Of a stretch of DNA of 64,000 bases, positions 43,001 to 53,600 are shown piece by piece (within the stretch, counting starts at the first letter, position 1; the number at the start of each line of letters is the position of its first letter). Made by a program: the position numbers and the translations under genes. The DNA is from Symsagittifera roscoffensis (taxonomy: Eukaryota; Xenacoelomorpha; Acoela; Convolutidae): NCBI RefSeq assembly GCF_963678635.1, contig NC_087064.1, forward strand, positions 11,824,819 through 11,888,818. Direction: 5' to 3'. The notes under the pieces are model-generated. The model saw only the letters and a program-made list of their open reading frames with translations, was not told the origin of the DNA and ran no database searches.

Positions 43001-44546
43001 AGTCATATTTTTATCAAAAAGTGTCAATTTTGAATTGTTCCTGAAATTCAGAAGGTTTTAAGGCCATATATTTTTAACTTCGAATTTCGAAAATCGAGTT
43101 TTCTTCAGAAAAACAAGCCATTTCCTTGCAATTCTTGACTCAATTTTTTTAAGGTGCTCTTGTTTTTCTGTTGGCTATAATATTTTTCTATTCAGGTTTA
43201 AGATCATATTTTTAATTAAATTCAATTTACTGCTTTGCTTGCAGTTGCTTAGTTTCATTTTTCGATTAATTCAGTAGGTTAATATAAAAGTTACCAAACA
43301 ATGAAGTTCCTAAGTACGGTTATCCAGTCACTGAATTAAGCGTTTCAGTATATTTTAAAAGCACTTTCTTAATATGCAGTTTTGCAAAGTTTTGCAAGAG
43401 TTAAATGTGTTTGGGTATAGAACAATAAATCTCGTTTTTTTTCTCATAACTTTTCCTCGCTCTTTTGGTCTGCTAGAATCAAAACTGAAAACTGAATGAT
43501 GGAAGAGTGTCGTTCGTTTTAATGTAGGGCCAACTGTTTTGTGGTGGGTGGAAAAGAGGGATTTGTCACAGTATACGCCAGACCAGCAGTGTTTCACAGT
43601 CCAGTACAATCCCCTAGGCACTCAGAATCAGGTATGACTATAACAGCGACGCACGGACTTCTCTCATGATTTGACGATTTTTACTATAATTGAAGATCAC
43701 CTAGTTGTTTTCGTAATGGTACATTTTATTGAGTGTCCAAAAATATAGCTTTTTTATGGGTTTTTAATAGGCCGATAGTTTTTTTGTCTTTTTTTTCTGA
43801 TTGTCAAGAAAGCAATGAATCGAGCCGTGTCTTAAATTATTTGAAACTATGATGTTATCTGATTGCAAAATTTTAATTTTTTTTTCTCGTTTCCCTTTGG
43901 CTCAACAAAATTTCGTCACGCTCACATGCTATTTTTATTGCAAGTTGTGTATTATCATTGCTTCGCCATTGTTTATAAGTTTCCTTTGTTTTTAGGTGAC
44001 TATCTTTCATCAGTGCCGGAATCAAACTCACAATACCAACTAGCTCCTCCGCCTCCTCAGCAGAAGGCCCCAAGGTCATACCAACAGCACCACCACCAAC
44101 AACAACTCCAGCAAGTAATGAGCACTTGAAGCCATCTAATTTTTTATTGTCAAGTTTTGAATTAATTCTAAATGGCCCCATAAATTTAACATCTTTCGCC
44201 ACTGTTTAAGAGCGATTTGAATTGTTTAACGGAAAGTATAATTAGCAATTTTAACAATTATTTTTTGGTGTTAATCGACAACCAATATTTAATTAATGAC
44301 TAAGCTAACCACTGATTTCGAATGTCGCAGGCGCAGCATCATCACAAATATCAGCAGTCACAAGTAAATGCCCGAGCTGCGCCCTTCTCCCCGGGACCGG
44401 GTGGCGACCCGGGAGTGGGACAACAGCAGCGTGCGGCGATGAGTGCAGCGACTGCAGCCAGTCGCATTCCGAGCAGCAACAGTGGTCACCAACTGTCTTC
44501 TATTGGAGGTGCTGCCCACGTCAAGCAGCACAGTCGAGGCGAATGA
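28048..44546 (+). CDS. WDR20: WDR20-like WD40-repeat protein, 16-exon model
   Basis: Exons: 28048-28143, 28309-28371, 29131-29299, 29851-30026, 30338-30467, 30807-30978, 31590-31744, 32032-32242, 32433-32651, 33505-33699, 33799-33893, 40337-40472, 40739-40924, 43528-43631, 43996-44114, 44331-44546. All introns are GT-AG, phases agree, and the total is 814 codons with stop. An in-frame TGA upstream supports the ATG. Homology to animal WDR20 is clear: DFSLKEGDYCIF near the N-terminus, YRG...IDRRFYRGCPPTAHD, KVTCVKWLPNS, SGNLYHY, HKWIVGHGAVNE, DGFVRIFDF, MKSYFGAMLCVAWS, AAGAEDDLVHVYS, GHRSWVSAVSFD, DTHLALWDID, RSNSLP, LEPSVYAKASFERLTAIVF. WDR20 is a scaffold that activates the deubiquitinases USP12/USP46. 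At about 813 residues it is longer than vertebrate WDR20 (about 570) because of Ser/Gly-rich inserts and a Gln/His-rich tail. Exon 2 and the exon 10 acceptor (33492 or 33505) are the weakest calls. Reading past 44114 gives an alternative stop at 44129. Confidence 0.88.
29564..29814. mobile_element. hAT-type MITE in WDR20 intron 3
   Basis: This 251-bp non-coding element has terminal inverted repeats CAGGGGCGGATTTAGGAAT (left) and, reversed, CAGGGGCGGATCTAGGAAT (right). It is flanked by a perfect 8-bp duplication, GTTATTAT, at 29556-29563 and 29815-29822. The CAGGGGCGGAT terminus and 8-bp duplication are typical of hAT transposons. No transposase is present, so it is non-autonomous. Confidence 0.85.
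34196..34285 (+). repeat. tRNA-derived SINE-like relic
   Basis: TTAGTCTGG is followed about 45 bases later by the B-box-like GGGCTCGAGTCCCGG, then CGAGCCTG and a T9 run. Related copies lie at 50395-50470 (TTAGTCTGG...GGTTGCAATC...GGACCTGT9) and at 51470-51530 (GGTTCGAATCC...GGACCTG). Spacing and the T-run suggest a Pol III, tRNA-like head. It is not a functional tRNA gene. Confidence 0.4.
34322..36811 (+). repeat. Tandem duplication inside WDR20 intron 11
   Basis: A block A at 34322-34867 recurs at 36032-36614 (offset 1,710) with few differences. A block B at about 35827-36031 recurs at 36615-36811. The order A-x-B-A'-B' suggests that a 1.7-kb unit was duplicated in tandem and the second copy lost its middle. 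Open frames in A are identical between copies but show no domain. Part of the unit belongs to the dispersed repeat also found at 50275-51113. Confidence 0.75.
34590..35510 (+). repeat. Dispersed repeat copy (family also at 50275-51113)
   Basis: It begins near GCAATCGGGTACAGGACTT and runs to GCGAAGCTCAACTTCGCCTGTG. The copy in NDUFV1 intron 2 shares successive phrases: CCCGTAAACAACTTTGT, TTTTGTCGGC, TTCTGCCCAAAT, TATTGG..TA.TGA, ATGCTCAYCTCTGGAT, GGCCTAATTATATCGGCTTA and the terminal CTTCGCCTGTGTT. The final motif can fold as a GCGAAG/CTTCGC hairpin. No coding capacity is seen. Class is uncertain (composite SINE or Helitron-like). Confidence 0.5.
37679..38459 (+). repeat. Dispersed repeat copy with terminal GCGAAG hairpin
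   Basis: Both ends match 57778-58271: the start shares CCAACCTRAGTCGCAAA and GCTATTAAGTA.AG.CAATG. The last 130 bases share AATGCGTCATAATTGGC, GCGTGCGTCACTT and a nearly identical run up to TGCGAAGTGCAACTTCGCCT. The middle is unrelated between copies. It lies in WDR20 intron 11. Confidence 0.6.
41395..41450 (+). repeat. SINE-like relic with box A/B-like motifs
   Basis: ATGGCGCAGATGCGACGACG is followed by a box-B-like GGTTTGATTCC. Related heads occur at 41285 (partial), 45995-46056 (TGGCGCAGATCTGAGGACG ... AGTTTCGAATCC) and 49505-49563 (TGGCGCGGATGATAAGAC ... GAGATTCGGTCC). It is a degenerate tRNA-like head family in introns and intergenic DNA. Confidence 0.4.
42407..42470 (+). repeat. tRNA-like SINE head
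   Basis: CGTGGCCGAGAGGGCAGGGC resembles a D-arm (box A). GTGAGACTCCAATTCTCA can form a 5-bp anticodon-like stem with a 7-base loop. GGAGGTTCGAAGACC resembles a T-arm with broken pairing. There is no matching acceptor stem, so it is a tRNA-derived repeat rather than a gene. It lies in WDR20 intron 13. Confidence 0.45.
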
Positions 44547-47500
44547 TTTGATTTATGAATCTTCAAGTATTTATTAATATGGGAAACAAAATAGAAAGTG
44601 GTAATTTACATACCTACATGCATCCCCTATCACTGATTACACTTGCGATCAGCTTTAAAAATGTTCCGACCACGTATCCTAGCACTTCAGGTTCCAATTT
44701 TCTTAACGTTTTTTTTTTGGTTAGCTGATTCTTGTAAATCAGACTGTTAACATTTGGAAAATTACTGGAAATAAATGACATGAATTAATGATGTCATTTT
44801 CTAACTACATCTTGCATTCTACGAAAAATTTCTGCATGTAAAATTCTTGTAAAGTATCCTCAAAATGGATTTCTGCATGTAATGTAAAGAAACCTCAAAA
44901 TGGTCGGAACAGTGTTTCGGATAACAATTTGATCAAGCAACGGTTGTGTCGTAAGACCAATTCACTCTTTTCTAGCCAAACTTTTCTGTGTTCAATTTTG
45001 GTGTTCAGTTCGTGTGTGCTATTGGTTCAATATGAAATAGCTTAAGCAGTATATCAGTTTGACTACAGCACAATCATAACAGTTAACGCTTCCGTGGGTT
45101 ACATGTTGAAACAGGTGACTATTTGCTGGGAGGTCAGCTGTTCGAATCGCGTGGTAGACAGAAATTTTCGTTTTTCAAACGGTTATTTTTTGAACAACTA
45201 TAGCTCCTCTTTGCCGTTGCTTGTGTCTGTTAAACATAGCTTCACCTCTGTCTTATCCTTAGTAGATTTATCTTTTCCCCGGAAGTTTGGACACAACAAT
45301 GCTGGCATTTATCTTTACAAATTTAGCTGTTAGATTCTTTGTTTTCTCTCTTACAGTTCTAGCCATAGCGCCCCATTCAGTTCAGGATTAGGATCTAATT
45401 AAAAATCTACGCTCCAAGCGGCCTCTCATAATTTTTTCCAGCCGACTCTCATAAATTACTGCTCAACTAAATAACTGAATTTAGTTTCCGTGTACTGCTA
45501 ATGTGTTGTATCCGCTTTACTGGAATATAGAAACTTCCCTCTCAAAAACTACCCTGCCAAATCTAAAATTAAAAGTTCAATTGAAACAACAGGTATGAAA
45601 TAACTGAATTTAGTTTCCGTGTACTGCTAATGTGTTGTATCCGCTTTACTGGTTGCTGGTGTTTACATATGTGAGCTTTAGCGAGTATAGCATAATAGTA
45701 TGACTAGTCTTTTTTTCTAACCTCTAAAATGACACCAAAAATATTGGTGCCACTTTTAGGGAACTTTTACGGCTTTTTTGATAGCATGTGCTATGATTTT
45801 CGATAAGTAATAAGTTAGCAGTTGATGCATTTTTAATTCATCCAATTACTCAAAAAAAGCTATTTGTTTCAAAAATTTGTACAAAAGTTTTACATGCAAA
45901 GTTAGCGTGAATGCCTTTAGTTGATTATATTTGAAAAAACTACATGCTAATTTTACCTGTTTATATTTGGTGAAACTTGCTGCTGTTTGATGAAACGTGG
46001 CGCAGATCTGAGGACGTGCGATTACAAATCATGTGCTTTTAGTTTCGAATCCGCCACAGCAAAGTTTTTCATTTTCAAGACTCGTATTTTCTCGCTCTTG
46101 TTTGCGAAGCGCATGTTGGCCTCTGTGTTAGAAGACAGCAAGCGTAGCCATGACAATAGACTCTAAATCTATAGGTTGGACCGCCGAATCACTTAGGTGA
46201 TAATGTGTTTTCAAAGTCATCCGTTTTTAAGTGTCAATGAATGTAGTGAAGAGACTCCTGTAGTTCGTGTTTAAGATTAATGAACGCAGTGAAGACTCTT
46301 ATATAGGTCTTGGCGGTTTTTTATAAGTTCAGTGCATTTCGATTGTTAGAGGAAAAGCAAATTCCACTATCGAACAGCAAATGTGTAAAGGTCACGAAAA
46401 TGTGATCGACCTCTAGTTTCGAAAGTGGAATTTGATTATCAGATTTCACAGCGAAATAAAATCTTTACCTCTATCCAGTTTTCTCAAATTGGGTTAATTT
46501 CATGAAAATTGTTAATAATAAATTGTTTTTAGAAATTAAAGAGGTTTAAAGACATCTACTTTTCGAAGGCTGAAATTTTTTCAAAAACTAGTTAGTTTTG
46601 TTTCTGTTTCTTTGCGCTCATTACTCTTTTCCAACTCAGTTGGCTATGTTAATCTTTTTCATTTTCATGAAAAGGCTTCAAAAATGTTCGCACTCAAAGT
46701 AGATTTTCAGCTTTTTGTTTTTTCGAGTTCGATTCAAATTCAATTTCTGAAAGCTCTTCAGTTAAAAACGTGGTTATGGCGCGATAAAACGTCAATGAGC
46801 ACTAGTTTTGAGGCTGGATTTTAGTTTTTGAGTGTAAGTCGTTTCAAGTTTTCAAATTTTGAGTTAAGTCTATATATGAATGACATATAGTTTTAAAATG
46901 GACTTTTTTCTGAAATCCTTGTGGAATAAAGAAAATAATTACTGGTCCAAATATCTTTAAATGGTATATCTTAAAAAAACTTTCAATAATAAACAGCTTT
47001 TGAAGTTCGAAAAGCCTTAACATAATATTTTGTTTTCACCAAAATTCGAAAAGTAATCAAAATGAGTCAATGTTTTTTAGTTTCCTTGCTTGATTGACAC
47101 TTTTCTAATTGTAATTTTTGGCTATGTTCTTGCTATTCGAAAGCTCGCCTTTGCCATTTATTTATAAATCAAATCCAAAATAGTACATGCATAAGGTCGG
47201 TTTTTTCTAGGAAGAAGGGTGGGGATTTAAGTAAATCCAGACGCTTCAAATCTAAACCAGATAAGGTTTTGGATGGGAAGTGGTGTTATAGTCAATAATA
47301 GTTCTTATGCGTAATGAGCGTAAGGAAGACTTTTATATAGGTCGCGATGATTTTTCAGCAAACATCCTAAAATTTGTTCAGGCTCAAATTTACTTTTTTG
47401 CGTTTTGACTTTGATTTCTTTTCAAGTTCAGTTTTTCCTTTGTTGAAAAGAAGGCAAAATTTGATGGACCTCTAGTTTCGAAAACGGAATTTAATAATCA

Positions 47501-47625
47501 GATTTCCCAGCGAAATAGAAATTTTTGTTATTGATCCAGTGTTCTCAAATTGAGTTAGTTTTATTAAAACTTTTCAATCATTAGTTGTTTGAGAAGTTCT
47601 ATAAACTTTTTTTAGATAAGCGTAA
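44547..47625. other. Intergenic region between WDR20-like gene and NDUFV1
   Basis: About 3.1 kb of AT-rich, repeat-rich DNA separates two same-strand genes. AATAAA at 44770-44775 could serve the WDR20-like transcript. The stretch holds a short duplication (45474-45524 and 45603-45653), a dispersed fragment shared with NDUFV1 intron 1, and SINE-like relics. No gene and no clear promoter motif were seen. Confidence 0.6.
45474..45653. repeat. Short direct duplication flanking a dispersed fragment
   Basis: ACTGAATTTAGTTTCCGTGT and the following 30 bases occur twice, about 129 bp apart. Between them lies a segment of about 62 bp (45531-45592, GAAACTTCCCTCTCAAAAAC ...). That segment recurs nearly unchanged at 48029-48096 in NDUFV1 intron 1. 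Confidence 0.65.
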
Positions 47626-50600
47626 ATGCAAGCTTGTCGGCTAACATCTATCGGAGCACGTTGTGCATCCAATGCACACAAGACTGTTCCGAGAGCAAAG
47701 TCTACTTCCTCGTTGGTCTCCTTGAGAGACACGAAGGGAAAACGTCAGTCACAGTCGGTCGTTGCAGGAAGATGTATGTCAACTGCTGCGGCTGCTGAAA
47801 AACCACCAAAGGTTAGTTTTAGAAGTTCTAAGGAGGTTCCTCAGATTCAACATTTTTGTTCCGTTTGTTGATGAACTGCATTTTTGTGTATTCGGGTCTT
47901 GTGGTACAATTTTGTGTTAGTTCCGGCCACTTAGGCCCGACAGGTAACCAGAGTGGGTTGTTTATAAGAGCATCTCAAAGCAAAGTCGTTTATCGAGTTC
48001 CATTAGCAATCGCTTTTGAATTGAAATAATATAGAAACTTCCTTCTCAAAAACTACCCTGCCAAATCCAAAATTAAAAGTTCAATTGAAACAACCGGTAG
48101 TTGGACTCTCCCCTGCTCAAGATACTCCGCACTTATTTGATAAAGAAAAAAATTAAGGCCTCAAAAAAGGCCATGTGAAAGAGTCACGTTTCGAACCGGA
48201 AGATACTTAGTATGTTTTTTCTTTGAGCCTTAAAAGTGGGATTTTTTGTCTCGTGGATATGTTTTCTTTTTTGATTTATGTTGAAGCTGAGTTCCTCAAT
48301 TCGTTTTCCTATTGGAGCTGAAATTTTATTCTCCAATAACAAATCTGCAATTAGTGTGCAAATGGTTCATCTTTTATGGTTACACGAGCGGAGCTTGTTT
48401 TTTTATCACGGGACAATTTTGCATAACATATCACAGGTCATTTTTTGGCTACAAGTCAAACATTTGCACGGTCAAGGTACAGAAGTTAACACTTTTTTCA
48501 ATTGAACGGATATTTCTGTCTGATTTTTGCCGTTTTTGCAACCACCTAAGATACAGGGCTTAAAAGTTTGCGTACCATGATCTATATAATTACGAATCGA
48601 TGCTGAATCTATTTAATATCCAAGATTGTGTGATTCGAATATCATTGAAATAGCTTTTAAATATAATTATGTTCTCAACTTAAGGTAACCAGATGCCAAT
48701 TTATCTTCGAGAAGTTGATAGAATCAATTTGAGATATTGTTAGTTCTCGATAACCAAGTGAAACCAGGAGGTGAATTATTGCTTGGGGCTTTTTTTGTCT
48801 ACGGTGACGGATAATATCGAAAATTTTTCTTGTCTCCGAAAAAATCTAATTGGGAACAATTTTTTTTGTAGTTCCAAAAAACTACTGAACATTGTTTTCC
48901 TAACTGGAATGTGAGCACATAGCTTAATAATTGGGGTAATATTTAACCATATAATTGAAGTCTACTGAGTAGAGATCTGATGAGTAAATGTCTGTTTAGA
49001 CTACATTCGGCCCTTTACACGATGACGACAGAATATTCACCAACTTGTATGGACGTCATGACTGGAGAATGAAAGGAGCAATGGAGAGGGTAACGTCATT
49101 ATTAATCTGTCCGTATTTTATGTCAGAAAAATGGATTGATTAGGGATCTAAAATTGACCTAATGAAATGGAGTCTTGATGTTCCAAATTTGAAAAATATT
49201 TTGGCAATTCGGTGAAAGTATGAAATATTATTTTTGTGATAGCTATTGAATTAATGAATTTAGACTGTATTGTTCATTTGCATCGAAAATTGTTCATCAT
49301 AAATTGCTCTTTAAAGAGCTTTAAGGACATTTTTTTTTTGTATTTCGAAGTTTCAAAAACCAAGAAAGCTTTGTTCTGTTTGCTTGCGGTTATTGAAACT
49401 TTTCCGTCTGTTGGTTTTGTTTTTTTTTCTCAGCCAAATTTTGATGTTTTTTGCTATTTTTCGCGAAGCGCAGATTAGTCTTTGAGTTTGATCTTTCAAG
49501 CGCACATGGCGCGGATGATAAGACTAGACTCATAATGTCCAGGTCTGAGATTCGGTCCCAGCAGATGCTAAGTTATTTAATTGAAGCCTATTTTTGACTT
49601 TCATGATATCTATCTTTTTGGAGCTAGTTTTTGTCATTTATTTACGGTGTGCCGGAGAACGTAGAAAAAGAATTACACAGGAGAGTTGAAATTCATTTAC
49701 TTAAAAACTGTCCATAAATATACTTGCTGAGCGTATGTGCAATTTTTAAAATCTGGTTCTAAGTGTTTTGGTTCCAATTTCCATTAGTGATCTCATGAAC
49801 ACTCATGGGAGAAGGTTTTGTAATAGTTGAATGGATTGTTCTCCGCTGGTGTATATCTTCCATTTACAAAAGAAGATGATGAGAAAATTTTTGCGTAATT
49901 CTTCGAAAATTATTTACGCTTGCAACTACCAAGCATTATCAAATCGGAATATAGACCTTTTTTTTGGATTAACAACTAGTTACTCAAAATCACTGAATCG
50001 TTTGTGCAGCATTCAATTCTGCAGCAAACCTTATCAATTTCTTGAAAGTTCAAATTGAACTACTGGTTACGAAAACTAGTTGACGGCTACGGGTCTTTGC
50101 TTGAATCTAGTATTTAGTATAAAAAATCATCGTCCTATCAGCTGTCTGCTCATGTTTTGTCGGCCTAATTTGCACATTTCTTGCCTTTCTTATGTTGTAT
50201 GCTAGTTTTATTGCAAATGAAAATGTTTTTGCTTCTTTAGACGGGAACAAGTCTAGTACCCGATTGCAAGGGTATTGCAATCGGGTACTCGACTTGTTCC
50301 CGTAAATAACTTTGTTCACAGAATGGTCAAAATTAGAAATGGTAAATCTAGGTTCAGTTCAGAATAAATTGAAAATTCTTCCGTCTCCGGCATACTTAGT
50401 CTGGAAGTAACGAATACGCCTGGGACATCAAGAGTCATAGGTTGCAATCTGACAGGACCTGTTTTTTTTTCAAACGGGAAATATTCCGTTTCAAAAAAAT
50501 TGTTGTCTTATTATGTGTTTGCTTATATTTTGTCGGCTTAGTTGGCGCATCGTATAATTGTGTTTTTTTTTACGCAGTTTACATTGTAGTTGCTCTTAGT

Positions 50601-53600
50601 GTTTTGATTTACTTTGGCTGTTTGTAATTTCTTGACTTCGTACTTTTTCGCTTAAAAATGTTTTTCTGCCCAAATGATTTCAGCTTGTTTTTTATTGGCT
50701 TAGTGATCTAGTGCTTAGTCGCTTCACGTGAAACGTAGCTTTTATGCTCACCTCTGGATGGCAAAAATTGTTAGAATTTTAAGAGAATTTATTGTTCAAG
50801 TTTTTATTGGCAACAGTGTTTTTCCTTCTTGTTTTTTCTTTCACTTTTTTTGGCTTGATTGGTTTCGGCCTAATTATATCGGCTTAAAGGGCTCATATTG
50901 GTTCATTTGACGAGCAAATATAGCTACTTTCAGAAATTTCGACCTAAACAAAAGTTCTGTTTACCGCCAATATCATCTTATAGAATTGAATCCGATAATC
51001 TCGCATGATAATGATTGACAGAAGTTTTGTATTTTGATTGGATCTTTTTCTTGCTTCCAGAGCTTTTTTGTCTTCGGTTTCCTTTTTTGCTAAATTGAGC
51101 TTCGCCTGTGTTGAAATGATTTCAACTGAGGTATGGAGAAGAGATAGCTGATGTACAGATATGTTTTATAGGGAGACTGGTACAAGACAAAGGAGATTGT
51201 TCTAAAGGGCAAGGAGTGGATTCTGACTGAGATGAAGAAGAGTGGTCTCCGAGGAAGAGGTGGTGCTGGATTCCCCACTGGACTGAAGTGGAGCTTCATG
51301 AACAAACCAGACGACGGCAGGTGCGCTTTTTATATCATTTTGATTCAATCTAGTGTCCAAAAAGTAATAATCACACTAAAATTTTATAATGCTAGAGATT
51401 GTTAATGCTAGGTTAATTTGTCGGAATCACTGAAGCATTTGTTAACTTGATTTTGAATTAATGCAAAGTAACGCTCATGCATTGGACGACAAGTTCCAGA
51501 GGTTCGAATCCAGTCAGGACCTGTTGTTTTAGCAAACTGCTAAAATATAATTGTCGTTTTTTCATATTTTTTTATGTCCGTTTATTTTATGACCGCTTTT
51601 TTTGAGTCTTTGTCATATTTCAAGAAATTTTTGATTGTCCATGTCTCCTAGTTCAATTAGCACTTTTTCAACTGTTTGTTTGCTATGTTTAATATAAATG
51701 AAAATCATTTTGATGAATTCTCTAATGGTGCAGATAATTCAGTTTCCAGAAAATTTGCGGAAATGATTTGAAAAAATTGTTCTATAGAATTCATCGCATA
51801 CCGATTACTTGCCTGTTAGAATTACTGGTGCTCATTGTATAATTTGAACTTTGACAAAATCTGGAAGTTTTTGATTGGAAGCCTTGCTGAAACTCTATCA
51901 CATTTTTAGTTCCATTTTGTCGGACGATTTCCGATTTTTTTTCAAGTGGCAATTATGTTATTTAATGAAGCGTGATAATTAGACTGAATGGTTATATTGC
52001 ATGCGTAATAAAAATTTTAAAAGATTTTTTTTTGAAAAAAAAAGGTCGGGTTCCTGTTTCAGATTCGTCGTTTTCATTTCAATGTTCGTCGGCCGAAATT
52101 TTTTTTGAAATGTCGACCGTTTAGTTTTGAAAGGTTGCAATAATCGTACTCGGTGGTTTTCTTGTTAAAGTTAACAAAGTTTTGGATGTTTCAAACCGTC
52201 TTTACGTACTACATTTGAATTTGGTGCTGGAATTTCATTTTTTCATCAGTTTCATGTAGTTCTGTGGGTAAACTTTTTCTGTTTTTTCAATAACATGCTT
52301 CATTTATTCTGTTCGGTCTCTGGGTGATCCTTCTGTTTTGCTTCGTATTGCTTATTAAACTTGCAGCAAGCAAGGGTATTGTTGTCCGACATTAAACTTT
52401 TCACCTTATACAACTCTGCGGACAGATATCGCATGTTAGAGCTTCCGGACTTCTTAGATAATCTCTTAATATGAAGAAATGGTTCAAAGAAAGAGAAGCG
52501 CCATTAACAACACTATAGTTTATCAAAATAGAAAGTTATCCTCATAGTTGTCATGGAAATATTTAGGACTGTTCATAGATTTCAATCGAAACTTCATGCG
52601 CATATTGATAATATGAGAACTAAACTGCGCTAACAGTGAGGAATAATTGCAAAAATTGGGCTTTTTGCCCCCTCTTGAGTTATTTTCAAATTTTATGAAT
52701 CAAAAATCAGATCACTGATCCAGTATGGCATTTTTGTACGGATGTGCACGTTTCAGTGCATTGCATCCAACCGTAATAGTTGAAGAGAATTGTTAGGCTA
52801 ATGTGTTTTCACGACAATCTTTCAGATATCTTCGTCACAAGAAAAATTTTAACAGTACACGAATCGCTTATATTTGACTCATTGAAGTTTGTTCTCCGAT
52901 CTTTATTAAGTCATCCCTCCAAAACTGTTTGTCTGAATTGTTTAATGTTGATCCTAACAGAACAACCAGAAGGTTTGGTATAAGTTTTCTGGAAACCTTA
53001 GAGTAAAAACAAAAATACAACGTTTATTACTCCTCCGGGACTCTTAATTGTTGAGTACTCTTTGTCAAAATTATTTGATTCCGATGGATTTTTAGTCATC
53101 AAGTGTATCCCAAGTAAATAATTTTGTTCATAGAATGAAATCTTTTTAGTTATTGGAAATTATGTTTTAACAAAGCGTTTTTTTAAATTAAAACTAGTTT
53201 AATTCAGAGACAAAAACAGAGAGTTTTTCAATTTCAAAACTGTTCAATCTTACATTTAATTTAGAGACTTTTCTTTCAGTTGATTATCGTTATTACTTTA
53301 AGGTTTTGTTTTGTTTCATTCCAATTAATCTACAATAATAGACGCAGTAATCTTGCTCTAACTCTATTATTCTATTCCTACTCCTTATAACCTCTTTATC
53401 ATACCTTGCTTCTAAACTGTGTCTATCGCAGCAGTTGGGCTGGTTTTTAAGCACTGATACTTTGTTAACATATCCTTTAATGTTGAAAGTTAAAGTGCGA
53501 AATTTTTTGATGCCGTAATTTTTTTTCTTTTTATCTAACCCACTTCCCATTGACGTTCAGAAACTCTAGGGCGCTATCCGGCCACCGAATGGTCCTTTTA

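Noticed and set aside
43873-44202. 109-codon minus-strand frame
   Set aside because: It is antisense to WDR20-like exon 15, whose splice sites and frame are supported by the gene model.
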